A DNA stretch of 64,000 nt from Panax quinquefolius. Lineage: Eukaryota; Streptophyta; Magnoliopsida; Apiales; Araliaceae. The notes below the pieces were generated by a model that was given only the letters and a program-made list of their open reading frames with translations, did not search any database and had not been told where the DNA came from. Numbering within the stretch: the first letter of the stretch is position 1; each line of letters opens with the position of its first letter. The stretch covers positions 2,373,830 to 2,437,829 of the forward strand of contig CM035168.1 of NCBI GenBank assembly GCA_020205615.1, written 5' to 3'. Made by a program: the position numbers and the translations under genes. This document shows positions 21,612-33,439 of the stretch, in pieces.

Positions 21612-22902
21612 GGCCTCGTAACTCCTCCCGGATCAAAGGTTATAACTGTTTTACCAGAGAACACTGCAGCAGAAAAGTGACCCCCACCGGAGCGGGCTTT
21701 CCCTTCACAAAACACCCAATCAAGCGGTATACCAAATACAAAAAACAAGAGGGACCCCACGGATGGGCCCTTTAGTTTTAAAACCCACAGCCGGGGGAGT
21801 GCAGCGTAGAAAAGTCATTTTTATCCGAATTTGAGTCCAAGAAGGATTTGTTCGATCCGATTAACGCAAGGACTTCCAAGAGGACTTAAAAACAGATAAA
21901 GAGACTTATAAAAGGTGGAGAATCACAAAGATTAGATGAGAGAGAGGATTCCATTAGATTAGAGTAGAGTAGAATAGGAGAAAACACTAGTTTTTATGAG
22001 ATTTGGAGATTGAAGCGACTTGGAGACCATTGAAGATTCAAATTAGGAGCAAGGAGAGAGCATCAAATCTACAGACAATAGATTCTATCTTCTCATCTTT
22101 TTTTAATCTTATCTTTTAATGTGTATTCAAGTTTGGATTTTTAGTTTTAATTCAATGAACTAATTCTTTGTTTGAGATTACAATGGATCTTATTGTGTAG
22201 TTTATTTTCATATGCTTCGCTATCAATTATTATATTCTATTGTGAGGATTGTCTATTATGGTTTGGACTTAATTGTTTAATTGATTGGCCATCAATTACC
22301 GTGATAATCTATATGAACTCGAGAGATGAATTTTAGATTTAGATATGATCATGATAGCATGTGTTTGTGATTTCTGCATAGATGGAATTCATGATTCGTG
22401 TTTAGGATAGAGATATGCCTTTACACCATATGTAATCTTATAGAGAACTTGTGCTTTAAATCTTTTTTAATTGTAATTCATATAGAGATATAGTGGATTA
22501 GTTAATTAGGGTGTCTTGCTTAATTCTATCAATTGTGAATTTAAGTGAGTATAGGTATTATGCATCGAGAGGTGGTTTTATCTGCTTTAGTGTTCTTGAT
22601 TAAAAATTCAGGATAGAGAATAATTGATGAGAAGTGTGTTAATTTAAATGAAGCAATAAGTGAAGTTGTGATCTTAAATCTCCATAATCTGATTTTTAAT
22701 TAGTGGTAATTAGAATTAGTGTAATTAGATAATTTAATTTATAATCCTAAATTGTTTGTTTAAATAAAATTAGTTTGATTAAGAGTTAGTATTTGGTTAT
22801 TTGTATTAATAATTCCTCGCGGGAACGATACTCTACTTTCACTTTATTACTTGTTGACCACGTATACTTGCGTGTTGTGCATAATTAGATTTTACCCAAC
22901 AG
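21612..22902 (+). repeat. LTR of element D, 5'-truncated
   Basis: The first 60 bases resemble the Athila-like LTR of 3335-4936 (GTAACTCCTC, GGATCAAAGGTTAT, TTTTACCA-AGAACA). The end carries the Tat-type U5 motif CGCGGGAACGATACTCTAC. A TATA-like CTTATAAAAG lies at 21905-21914. Confidence 0.65.
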
Positions 22903-22974
22903 AATCCATGGGAATATATATATAAAAAAAGAAAGAAAAATAAAAAAACATTTAAAAATGTTGGCTTATTTCGA

Positions 22975-23320
22975 CTCTGTGGCCTTTGTTACTCTAATTG
23001 GTACACCCTTAGGAGTGTCTTTACATTTAGTGCCCTAAAGCCATCTGGTTTAGGAGTCGTTGGTTGAAAGTTCGCTAAAAGGGTAACTCTGAAAAGCCTA
23101 AGAGGGTTGAGCATTGCACAAGTTATAGCAAAAATATAATAATCACTTGACTTTTTTAATTTTGTGTCCTTTGTTACTTGAGTTATTAGATCTGTAAGGG
23201 TGTCTCAACACCTATTGCGCTAAAATCAACTGGTTTGGGAGTTATTGGTCGAAATCTTACTACATGGGTAACACTGAAAAGCCTAAAAGAATTGGGCATT
23301 GCACAGTCGAGCTTGCCTAG
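22975..23320 (+). repeat. Duplicated UTR repeat of element D
   Basis: Two diverged copies (about 22978-23120 and 23163-23305) share TTTGTTACT, GGTTTGGGAGT and GGGTAACTCTGAAAAGCCTAA. A third copy is at 26518-26680, near the 3' end of the same element. Tandem repeats between pol and the LTR are usual in Tat elements. Confidence 0.75.
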
Positions 23321-23605
23321 CGTGATAGTAGAAATAAAACCACATGGACCCTTGAGCTTGATCAACATGTGAATTTGGCTTATATTGTTGTGTTTACATA
23401 AATAGTTGCTTTGAATGGTGAATTATGTCTCGTAAGAAGTAATTTATGAAAGTTTAGTTTGATATGTAGTTGGTTGGTGCTAGTAATGGATCACACACGC
23501 ACTACATGGGTAATGATGGATTTAGATTGCCGGAATGATTCCATTTATTGGTTTGCATTGATGGGATACTCTGTTTGAATTTATTGATGATATCTTTGAG
23601 GCATG

Positions 23606-24683
23606 TGACGCCCCCAAAATAAGTATACATCACCCATCTTGAGTCGCCAAATACATGGTACAAAATATAAATACAAACTTAATTATACAACTGTCGTGTA
23701 ATATACGACAAAACATAGCTTAGAGTTTAAACAGGAATGTTGTCTTCTAGATAATATGCACTCTCAAATAGAGTCCTCATTACATTTATTGTCACACTAT
23801 TTTATAGAATAGTGAGGACTACTAATACACCATCTCGGACCATCACTCGTTCCCCAGACTAGTCCCTGCCACGCTCTCATTTCAAGAGAAACAATGAAAG
23901 TAAAAGGTGAGCTCAACTAGCCTAGTAAGAAATATTATGACTAAGATAATGCAGAATAAATTATCATTAGCCTTAAACAATGTTAAACTAATAAAATACA
24001 ATAGACATCAAGTTTAATCTGCGTGCGAATAAGCAATCCATTAGAAGAGTCAAGTAGAGCATGATATCTACTATTTTCTATGATTTAAAATGTTTTCATC
24101 AATTTTTATCGCTGAGACTCAGCTTAATAAATAAACCACATCATCGAGTCATTCCTGCACTACGGGCCAAGGATATTCATTAAATCATCAATGGTTATGA
24201 CTATACCGAATAATCCCTGGTCAAAATCATACCAAAAACTGTCCATAATTATAATTTTCTTTATAATTATAACTTCATTTAATCAACTAACACATCATTT
24301 TAATTATAAATTCAAATTAAAACATAATAGTTCATTTAATCATTATAACTCTCTAATTTAATTATTAAATTAAATTAGCATATTATCTCATAACAATTAT
24401 TTTTCTTAACTCCTTAATTATTTACTTAACAAATAATTCACCAAAGTAAATCAAATCAATTTAAATAAATATTTATTCAACGATAAACATATCCATTAAA
24501 TATTTAAAATTATGGATTGTTACGGTCTACGAGACAATATTCGTGTTAAAACTCTCAGCTTATGTTTTATCGTATTCTGCACGATATTTGATAATTGTGT
24601 AAATTAAGTTTGTATTTGAATTTTGTACCATGTATTTTGTGACTTAGAATGGGTTGTGTATACCTATTTTGGGGGGCATCACA
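23606..24683. repeat. Inverted-LTR-end (fold-back) unit
   Basis: It begins TGTGACGCCCCC and ends GGGGGGCATCACA. The outer 165 bases on each side are inverted copies of the same A-type LTR end (CCATGTATTTGGCGACTC region). The left arm continues as minus-strand LTR to about 24250; the core 24251-24515 is AT-rich and unrecognised. No clear target duplication is seen. It may be a fold-back element or two opposed LTR fragments joined by recombination. Confidence 0.6.
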
Positions 24684-24689
24684 AAAGGA

Positions 24690-25130
24690 CCCCGATTGTC
24701 CTGCTATTTCATGCATCATACGTGACACATTAATCAAAAAAACTTTGCTTAATTTAGGAGCTAGTGTGAACATGTTACAATTTCCTGTGCACTAAACTTT
24801 GGGCTTAGGGGAGTTAAAAAAGACAAGTGCCATACTCCAACTAGCTGACTATTCCATTAAAGTGTCAAAGGGAATATTTGAGGATGTACTCATTCAGGTT
24901 GGCGATTTTTTGTTCCTTGTTGACCTTGTTGTTCTTGAAACCCAGTCTATTTCAAATCCCAAGGGTAAAATTCGTATTATTTTAGGTAAACCATTTCTAG
25001 CAACCTCTAATGCGTTAATCAATTGTAGAAATGGACTAATAAAATTGACATTTTGGAACATGACAATTGACTCAAATGTATTTAATGTGAAAAAAAACTT
25101 AGTTATTTTTATGACCCGCCCGTTGAAGTG
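24690..25130 (+). pseudogene. Protease of element D with Asp-to-Asn active site
   Basis: The frame carries CPAISCIIRDTLIKK, LLNLGASVNML (family: LDLGAS), one stop, then the open 110-codon part with LGELKKTSAILQLAD, FEDVLIQVGDF and IILGKPFLATSNALINC. This is the Athila/Tat aspartic protease and following connector. AAT replaces the catalytic GAT, so the enzyme would be dead even without the stop. Confidence 0.75.
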
Positions 25131-25432
25131 AACATGATTCAGGAGATGTCTGAAAATGAACGTACGGGTGAAGAAGATATTCTTAACTTTTGTCTAATTA
25201 TTTTGGTCAAAATAGGGATAAAACTAAATACTTGAATGAGGTCAATGAGATGTTGGACACCACAACCCAAAAGTTTTACTCTAGATTGGAACATATAGTT
25301 GAATCAAGTTTGTCACATTTTGAGCATTTTAAAGAAAATCACACTGACCTTGAATTTAAGCCCTTTTGTGATCATTTTGAGTCTACCTTGGGTCCATTTG
25401 AAGTACCTTCCATAATCACTAAATGTGACTAA
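25131..25432 (+). pseudogene. Protease-RT linker remnant of element D
   Basis: An 80-codon open stretch (25190-25432) is rich in charged residues (TKYLNEVNEMLDTTTQ, FEHFKENHTDLEF), with no catalytic motif. It occupies the connector position before RT; RT itself is not found downstream. Confidence 0.45.
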
Positions 25433-25439
25433 ACAAATG

Positions 25440-26510
25440 AACCAAAGGTTGTGGACAATGAGAATATTTCATGTTTAGATAATGAGATCATATCTCCATC
25501 TTAGATAATGCATGTGTCAGTCCAATTCAAGTGGTATCTAAAAATCTTGGTATAACAGTTATTTAAAATGATTAAAACGCTTTAGTTCCCCCTTGGTAAC
25601 GAATATATATGGATGGCAAGTTTGGATAGATTTTATAAAGTTAAAATTCTTGAAAAGAAAATATCATTTTTCTTTGTCATTCATTGACCCAATTTTAAAA
25701 GAATATGTCGTGTATGCTCACAATTGTTCTTCTCATTCAAATTCTGACTATTTTCAATTGCTCAGACCTTCTAAAAATCCTAAGAAATCCACACTAATTT
25801 TTTTTTTATTTTCATCCCTCATTTATAGTCACATAATTTATAGGATATATAAAATTTGTAGGTATGTTCATTTTTTCTTTTCACCACATGTTCTTGCAGC
25901 TCCATGTGGTTTCACCGTACAAGGCACAATTTTGTCATTTCTTTGTTTTTTTCTTCATATGCATACATGAGGACAATACATGATTTAGGTATGGGGGAGT
26001 TTTTTATTTTTATTATTCAATTTTTATTTATGTATTACATTTTTATTATTAGATTTTTTACATATTTTTTTTCCTTTTTAAGAATTTAATTCTTTTTGTT
26101 TAAAAAAATATAGTAAAAGAACATAAAAAAATTTGAAAATTTTGTTTGACTTATTATGGGTTGGACTAATACTAATAAGTATCTCTGGAGAAAAAGAAGG
26201 ATTAAAAGATTAAGACACTTTAACTTTTGATGAGATACTAAATCTTAGTTTGAAACACCATCTTGAGTAAAATAAAATTTCTATGCATTTTTGCACTTCA
26301 CGTTTGCACTAATTCTTAGTTGTAGGGTATAAACTATGATTCGTGCAATTTAAATTTTTTTTTTGAAAAAAACGAGAAAAAGATGGAAAAAGAAAGAAAA
26401 TAAAAATAAAAATAACTGCTTCAATGTCTATTGAATGAATTAACTTGGTATCGAAGCCTCAGAAAATATCGATATTCACGATAAAAAGTGTGATGTATAA
26501 AAGTAGTTTA
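25440..26510 (+). other. Post-pol region of element D
   Basis: AT-rich, with long T and A runs. AGGACAATACATGATTTAGG and TATGGGGGAG near 25971-26000 resemble the post-pol G-rich tract of Tat elements. No coding domain is recognised. Confidence 0.45.
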
Positions 26511-26517
26511 CTAGTCT

Positions 26518-27111
26518 AATTTTGTGGCATTTGTTACTCGAGTTAGTAAACCTTTAGGGGTGCCTCTACACCTATATAGTGTACTAAAGCCAACTAGTTT
26601 GGAAGTCATTGATCCAACACTCGTTACATGGGTAACTCTGAAAAGCCTAAGAAAAAGAGACATTGGACAAGTCAAGAATGAAAAAAATAAGAAAAAAAAA
26701 GTTTGCTTGATTTTCATGGTAAAAATTCCTACTAAGAGTTACATCACATACACATCCATGCATCATATGTAATTAATTTTATGAAAGATGGTGTCTAGAA
26801 TGAAGATAGAGTATGTTTGATAAGGTGAAAGTGTTATTTTGAATTTAATTTTGCTTATGTATAATGCCCATGTATAAGAAATTTTCTTTCGATTTCATAA
26901 TTGGTTAAACTTAAAAAAAAATTATTTTAAATTTTGAATTTTGTGGGTATATTCAGTGCAAATCATCACGAGACATAACTCGCCCACTTGGGGTAACCTT
27001 AAGTTTTAAAGGCTTGTTGCACATCCTAAATGCAATCGTGTTATCTACGAAAATAGGGTAGTTTTGATTTGATTTTCTTTTATTTTACTCGAGGAAGAGC
27101 AAAAGATCGGT
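26518..27111 (+). other. 3' UTR of element D
   Basis: Contains the third copy of the UTR repeat and ends in CGAGGAAGAGCAAAAGATCG then TATGGGAG, the purine-rich sequence typical just before a Tat 3' LTR. Confidence 0.5.
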
Positions 27112-27677
27112 ATGGGAGTATTTGATATACACATTTTTTATTCATTTTAATAATCACATTATTATTATTTTATATGTTTATTTTATTTAACTAATACATT
27201 TTAGTTGGTTTTGTAGGATTTACTTTATTTATCTTGGTGAATAAGTAAAAGATAATTATTCTAACTTTTAAAAATGAAAAAGAACTCTTGGACTATAGTT
27301 GTTTGCAAGGACTACACTTGGGATATGACTATTAATCCCAAGTGTCTTGTTTGTTTTCAAATTTAAACTTTAGACTATTAATCTCAGGATTATAAAATGG
27401 CTAAATAGTCTTGACATTATAATTATAATCTTAGGATTAATAGCCTTGGGATTATAATGACATGAATTATAATCTTGAGATTATAATCCTTACAAACAAA
27501 CATGAATCTAAAAACCAAGAATAAAAGAAGAGGATAAAAGGGAACTAAAAAGACAAGTTCAATGAATCCAAATTAGGGCAGAAACAAGGAGGGGTTTTTC
27601 CTTTTCTTTCATGTAGTATAGATGGAAGTAATATTAGAATAATTTTGTTTTATTTTATTTTCTTTCGTTCATCTTGT
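27112..27677 (+). repeat. Start of a Tat-type LTR, truncated
   Basis: TGATATACACATTTTTTATTC and TTAGTTGGTTTTGTAGGATT resemble Tat LTR U3 starts. It is interrupted by a MITE-like repeat and cut at 27677 by an A-type LTR fragment. Confidence 0.45.
27299..27501. mobile_element. MITE-like element of about 200 bp
   Basis: Terminal inverted repeats TTTGTTTGCAAGGACTA and, reverse complemented, TTTGTTTGTAAGGATTA. The interior repeats GGATTATAATC and TATTAATCCCAAG motifs in both directions. No coding capacity. The superfamily is not clear because the target duplication is not distinct. Confidence 0.6.
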
Positions 27678-27884
27678 GACGCCCCCAAAATAGGTATACA
27701 TCACCCATCTTGGGTGGCCAAATATATGGTACTGAATATAAATACAAACTTAATTATACAACATGAACTGTGAGTTTTAATACAAATATTATCTTCTAGA
27801 CAGTATTCAAACTCAAAATAAGTCCTCATTTATTATCACACTATTTCACAGGATAGTGAGGACTACTAATGCAAACATCTGGAC
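27678..27884 (-). repeat. A-type LTR fragment (U5 end)
   Basis: TGTGACGCCCCC to AACATCTGGAC, the 3'-terminal 207 bases of an A-type LTR in minus orientation, cut by insertion of A2 at 27885. Confidence 0.75.
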
Positions 27885-28509
27885 TGTGACACCCCCAAAA
27901 TAGGTATACATCACCCATCTTGAGTCGCCAAATACATGGTACAAAATTCAAATACAACTTAATTATACAATAATCGTGTAAAATACGAGAAAACATAATC
28001 TAAGAGTTTTAATAAGAATATTGTCATCTAGACAATATCCACACTCAATGGAGTCCTCATTACATTTATTGTCACATTATTTAACAGAATAGTGAGGACT
28101 ACTAATGCTATCATCCGGATCACATCACTCCGCTTCTCCGACTAGTCCCGGTTACGTTCTCATTTCCTGAAGAAAATAGTGAAAGAAAGGGTGAGCTCAA
28201 CTAGCCCAGTAAGAAATATTATGACTAAGATAATGCAGAATAAATTATCATTAGTCTTCAACAATGTTAAACCGATAAAATACAATAGACATCAAGTTTA
28301 ATCTGCGGTGAATAAGCAATCCATTAGAAGAGTCAAGTAGAGCATGATATCTACTATCTTCTATGATTTAAAATGTTTTCATCAATTTTTATCATTTGAG
28401 ACTCGACAATAAATAAACCACATCATCGAGTCATCCCGCACTACTGCACGAATGATATTCATTAAATCATCAATGGTCATGACTATACCGAATAATCCTC
28501 GCTCATAAT
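27885..28509 (-). repeat. 3' LTR of A2, first part
   Basis: TGTGACACCCCC to CGCTCATAAT; interrupted at the ATAAT target by element B and resumed at 37085. Confidence 0.85.
28505..28509. other. Target-site duplication of element B, left
   Basis: ATAAT, repeated at 37085-37089 immediately after the right LTR. Confidence 0.9.
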
Positions 28510-29742
28510 TGTAAGACCTCAAATTTTTTTTTTTAAAAAAAAGAATTTCCTTTATTTATTATTTTGAAATAGTAAGGGTTGATTTGATTAATGTGGATAG
28601 TTAAGGGTTAAATACGCAAATATTTCAAAATAAGCAAGTGGTTATAAAATATTCATTGTTGTCGGGGAATATTCATTTGGTCGTGGAATATTAAATGCTG
28701 TGGAATATTCGAATATTAAATGCGACGGTAGCGACCATGTGTGGGCCCCATAACTTGAAAGCGATTGGATGAGGAAAACGACAAATATAAGTTGGTTAAA
28801 AATAACTTGGCGTAGTTATTACAAGTTAAGAATCGTTGGAATACCCGGTGGTTAAAAAATACGATACTGCATTGGTTGCATAGTACACTGCGGTATTGCA
28901 TGATATTGTTGAATTATTGATCCTTACGTAAGAAGGCACTTTACTCAATAATTATTACAGAGAATTCTTGCTTCAATAGTTTATTGATTCAATAATTGTC
29001 TTGCGTTGGTATTTTATATTATTGTTGTTCAATAATTGTCATTTGCATGATTTTCCCATTATCGGATCAATAATTCATATTATTTGAATAATATTATTAG
29101 ATAACATTATTGGCAATGTCTAGAAAGTTACGTCTAAGGAGAGGTTTGGTCACCTAATTGCGCCGCCAGATGAGAGAGATCCTTATTGAAAGCCCCTCTT
29201 TCCTGGGAACGGCTTTGGTTGTCATAATTGTGATTACGTAATATTATTTGTGAATAATTAATTATTGATTCATATGATAAGGAAATATTTATTTTATATG
29301 AATATAAATGATGGATTTATTTATGTGGTTATTAATGAAGGAATTAATCTTTGAGATGTTTTATTTGTATTTTGTCGGATTGGAGGTATTAAAAGATCAA
29401 ATCGGTGTTATTATAGCTTTATTGTGTGAGTTATAATATTTAATCCGAATCGTTGGATCGTTGTAATTTTTGGATATGTTATACATATATAAGTTGAGTA
29501 TATGTCCACAAATTTTGAACCGTTAAAATGCACGAATGATTTGTTATGAATTTTAAGAGGTGTCCGATTCGTAAATTAGGGTTATAATTGATTTTGGTGG
29601 AAAATTCTAGAATTGAGTGGACCCCACTTGTGGTTGGTGAAAAAAATGTGCTGAATTTTATTTCAAATGTGGTGGGTGGCAATAGTAGCGAGTAAAGCCA
29701 TCGTGTAGCGAGTCAAGTCTGCTTGGTACGGCTAACATTTTC

Positions 29743-29752
29743 CTATAAATAG
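29743..29752 (+). promoter_or_regulatory. TATA box of element B
   Basis: CTATAAATAG upstream of an ATG-free leader of about 150 bases ending at the donor site. Confidence 0.75.
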
Positions 29753-30019
29753 AGGGCTAAGTTAGAATTGAAAATCACACCGTAAACAAAGTTTTCTCTC
29801 TTCTCTCTCTATATTATCGAGTATTCTTGTGAGTATTTTGAGTATACTTTGAGTATTGTTAGATCGGCAAGTTCCTTGAAAGACTATATCCTGTGTTTCA
29901 ACTAAGTATCTTGTCTTTTCGAGGTAAGGGATGTTATTTTCTTCTCGAATGATATTAATTCTTCAATATCATTATCTTTGAAATATTGGTTGGTACTTTT
30001 ATCAAATTTGGAACTTTTT

Positions 30020-30110
30020 CATGTCTGGGTTTACTATTCATGAGTTACTATTCACGAGTTACTATTCATGAGTTACTATTCACGAGTTACTATTCACGAG
30101 TACTATTAAT
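30020..30110 (+). repeat. GAGTTACTATTCAC tandem repeat
   Basis: Six near-perfect copies of a 14- to 15-base unit. The counterpart in the 3' LTR is at 35868-35938. Confidence 0.9.
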
Positions 30111-30464
30111 GAAGCGTGAAGATGTTTTTTGTGGAATTTCTATCTTTTGGTTTGAGAGTTACTATTCACGTGTACTATCAAGACTATTCACGTATACGGC
30201 ACTATTCACGATATCGACTATTCATCAAAAATAAAATTTCTTCTTTTCGTCCAAAATATCTATTCGGATACTAGCTTTGATTGTATCCATGTTTTGATCA
30301 TTCTTGAATTTTACACCACTATGATTATTTTTTGAGGTATTTTTGGGCGTGGATAAAACCAAGTACTGAATCCTTGATCCTTAATCCTTGTCATTTTGTT
30401 TCAACCGGATTCGCTTTTTTAAAAAATATTTTTCGTCATCCTCGGTCTTAAATGATGATATTAT

Positions 30465-30715
30465 TGAATATCTTTGGCTGTAGTCAAAGATGAATGATTT
30501 CTGAAGAATATCTTTGGCTATAGTGCAAAGATGAATGATTTCTCAAGAATATCTTTGGCCTTGTAGTGCAAAGATGAAGCGGTGTTTAAATGAACATGAC
30601 CGATCGATGAATATCTTTAGCCTTTAGTGCAAAGATGAACAGTGTTGAGATGAACATAACCGATTGATGAATATCTTTGGCACATAGTAGTGCAGATGAA
30701 TATTTGATTTGAGAT
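30465..30715 (+). repeat. ATCTTTGGC hairpin repeat array, 5' LTR of B
   Basis: Five to six units of about 45 bases, each with ATCTTTG and CAAAGAT flanking a GGC-TAGTG loop. The 3' LTR copy is at 36295-36540. Confidence 0.85.
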
Positions 30716-31253
30716 GAATATTGATTGATGTTACGAGGATAAAATATTGATGATGGATCGTTAAATTCATAGATTATAGTAGATTTCATTCTCTACGTAA
30801 CTCTTCTATGAATTATTATTTTCATTCTGCGAATATTGATCCGAAACTTGTTGTCTATTGTATTCTATCGATTTTTCCTCGTTGGAGACTAACGATAATT
30901 TGTTGTATATTATCTTAGTCATAACATTCTTTTACCGGGCTAGTTGAGCTCACCCTTTTCCTTGTTGTTCCATTTTTCTTCTCGGGAGGCGAGAATGTAG
31001 CGCAGTACTAGTCGGGGTATGGAATGAAGGTTCTAGAGAGAGAGTTGTTTAGTAGTCCTCACCATTATTGTAAAATAATGTATCAATAAATGTGATGAGG
31101 ATTTATTTGAGTATAAATATTGTCTAGAAGATAATATTTGTATTTAAACTCACGATTTTATTGTTGTGATAATAAAGTTGTAGTTGTTTACGTACCATGT
31201 ATTTGGCGACTCGAATGGGTTGGATGGAATGGACCTATTTTGGGGTCGTCACG

Positions 31254-31272
31254 GTTGGTATCGAGCTTAGGG
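31254..31272 (+). other. Primer-binding site of element B
   Basis: GTTGGTATCGAGCTTAGGG next to the LTR end; initiator tRNA-Met type. Confidence 0.8.
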
Positions 31273-31433
31273 ATATGATCTCCATGGAGATCGGGAATAG
31301 AACTAGGAGGGAGAGACGAGTAAATCCTTCGCTAGTGTGTCCTACCTAAGCTTATTTGTTAGTTGGTCAAGATATAGGGATATTATGTGATTGATTTCCT
31401 TAATTAACCCTTGTTTTATGACAAGATTTGAGA

Positions 31434-32580
31434 ATGTCGATTGAGAATATTAATAGTGGTGTAAATGAGACCGTGGAGATGCATCATACTTAACAACGAG
31501 GAGAACGTGCAACAGTGACAATGTACCTCCCGTGAATAACACCAATGAGCGATGATGAACGAGGGATGTTTAAAAGCTTTTTGCGATTCATGCAAAATCG
31601 AGATTTGTGGAGACTCGTGTTCAAAATCTGAGGAGAAATGATAGTAATTCACGGGTGGTCACAAAAGCAAGCGATTCAAAGAGTTGGGACCACGAGTGCA
31701 GGAAAGCCGATCCGATCATGCATGAAACATGGGTCAAACAAATTACCAAGATATTCGATGTCTTGGGATGCACGGAGAAACGAAGGTTCCATTCGCTACT
31801 TTTATGTTCCGTGGCGAGGCGGACTCATCGGTGGGAATCATGAAGCGTACCCATCCAAATTACTTTTCGATGTCGTGGGAGACGTTTGAAAGCAGTTCAA
31901 TGACAAGTACTTCCCCAGAAAGTATTCGTCGTATGAAGGAAGTGGAGTTTATTAGATCGGAAGCGAGAATAACATGGCGGTGTCCCAATGCGAGGCAAAG
32001 TTCGCGGAGTTATCCGAGTTTGCACCTCATTTGGTGGAGAATGAGGAACGTATGACGCGGATGTTTACGAGAGGTTTGAAACCCAAGCATACGTCGATAT
32101 CTCATTTCTCATAAATTTTCTCTCTATTCGGATGTTGTAAATTGAGGCTCGATTGTTAGAAATGAGATAACGAAAGTACGTTCAACCGAGGACCCATAAC
32201 CGAGGATCATACCAAAGATAGCGATCATCGAATAACGATAACCAAAGTGGAGAAGAAGAATACGGACAAGGGCGGTAACCACTGGTGGTAATCATGGCCA
32301 TGAAAATAGAAGAAGCGAGTCGGGAGGAGATTTTAAAAGAGGAGATTTAACAACGACCATGTGAAGACGTCGGCGCCAGATGTGACTAGTTCTAAGGGAG
32401 GAGAAAGACCATCTGTTAGATATGTTACAAATGCGGGAAGAGGGACATATCATTGGCCGCCCACAACAGTTTAAGGTATGCTATAATTGTGGAAAAGAAG
32501 GACATATCGCTCGAGATTATGCGATATCGAAACCGATCCAAATGGGAATGGTGACTCAAAAGGATGTCCCGAAAAAGTCA
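31434..32580 (+). pseudogene. Gag of element B, decayed
   Basis: The start MSIENINSGVNETVE matches the family N-terminus. Capsid pieces appear in different frames (for example NYQDIRCLGMHGETKVPFAT at 31738). Zinc-knuckle remains lie at 32425-32520: a KCGKRGHIIG-like first copy with the second half lost, and CYNCGKEGHIARDY where the last Cys is Tyr. Many frameshifts break it. Confidence 0.75.
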
Positions 32581-33010
32581 AAGTCAACGATTCACGGAAG
32601 AGCGTTTGTCGTGACCGGTCAAAATACGAGGAACCCGAACGAAGTTAGCACGGGTTAGTTAATTATAAATTCTTGCGAAGTTTATACCTTACTAGATCTG
32701 GGTTCTACCCATTCTTTTATCTCTCTTGCTTTGCGCTCAACGTTTGAACTTGACTACGGAGAAATTAGACTTTGACCTATTTATGGAGACTCAGTTAGGA
32801 GAAACTTTCATTACATCCGTTGTTTAGAAATCTTGTTTGATTCAGTTGGCACTATATCACATTACACGTTAACCTTATTTCTATAGAGATATTTGCTTTT
32901 GATGTGATTTTAAGGTTAACTACTCATCATGCCAAATTGATTGCTTTTGTAAGGTTGTTAGTTTTCATATTCCTAAGCAACTTTGTTATTCGAATTCAAG
33001 CAATCAAACC
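32581..33010 (+). pseudogene. Protease of element B, decayed
   Basis: The gag-protease joint HGRAFVVTGQNTRNPNEVSTG is followed by a stop, then YTLLDLGSTHSFIS, so the site reads DLG instead of DTG. The frame is lost soon after. Confidence 0.7.
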
Positions 33011-33298
33011 ATTGTAATCAAACATTTTCATATCAAGCCATGAAGTCATTCGTTTATTACTGGATGTCAAGTTTTCTTAGTCCATGTTATGGATTTGAAT
33101 AAAGACACGTCGATTTGAATAATATTCTTGTTGTTATTGATTTTTCCCGACGTATTTCTGAAGAATTTCTTAGCTTACTCCCAAAGCACGATATTAAATT
33201 TTGTATCGAATTTGAACCCGTACAAAACTCATTTCTAAAATCTCATATCGAATGGCTCTATTGAACTTGAGAGTTAAAAATTCAACTATAGAATTTGG

Positions 33299-33430
33299 TA
33301 CAAGAGCCTTTATCTTGTGACTTCCTTTGTGGAATTCACCTAAGCGCACTCTCTGTAAGGGACGTCATATTAGATGCGATAGTAAAGCGATAGGTGTCAT
33401 TGTGACGTCTTATCCAAGGTTGGGATATGA
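33299..33430 (+). other. Segment shared only with element E
   Basis: Homologous to 18030-18180 (GGGACGTC, GTGACGTcTTATCCAAG, GAGTCAC) but located after, not before, the protease-RT connector. Ends in the same imperfect hairpin. Confidence 0.5.
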
Positions 33431-33439
33431 GTCACGATT

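Larger units (their letters stand above)
21612..27677 (+). mobile_element. Tat-like element D, deleted and rearranged
   Basis: A 5'-truncated LTR ends near 22902 (TTTTACCCAACA). Internal sequence holds a protease with DLG-type site, a linker, post-pol sequence with two G-rich tracts and the start of a further LTR near 27112. RT, RNase H and integrase are absent between about 25440 and 25600, and the primer site after 22902 is missing. An inverted-LTR unit sits at 23606-24683. The two LTR pieces are not clearly the same family, so this may be two elements joined. Confidence 0.6.
28510..31253 (+). repeat. 5' LTR of element B
   Basis: Starts TGTAAGACCTC and ends GGGGTCGTCACG, followed by the primer site TTGGTATCGAGCTTAGGG. 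Holds the shared U3 block (29115-29215), TATA at 29743, donor at 29924, ACTATTCAC repeats and ATCTTTGGC hairpin units. U3 is otherwise unlike the A type. Confidence 0.9.
29924..31425 (+). other. Putative leader intron of element B
   Basis: Donor TTTTCGAG/GTAAGGG at 29923/29924; acceptor region CCTTGTTTTATGACAAG ends at 31425, with gag ATG at 31434. The acceptor is altered compared with GTGGCAG of the A family but still ends in AG. No ATG lies in the predicted exon 1. Confidence 0.45.

Noticed and set aside
25593..26089. Possible env-like membrane protein in element D (hydrophobic open frames)
   Set aside because: Phe/Ile-rich stretches come from T-runs; no signal peptide, no conserved env motif, and frames are short.
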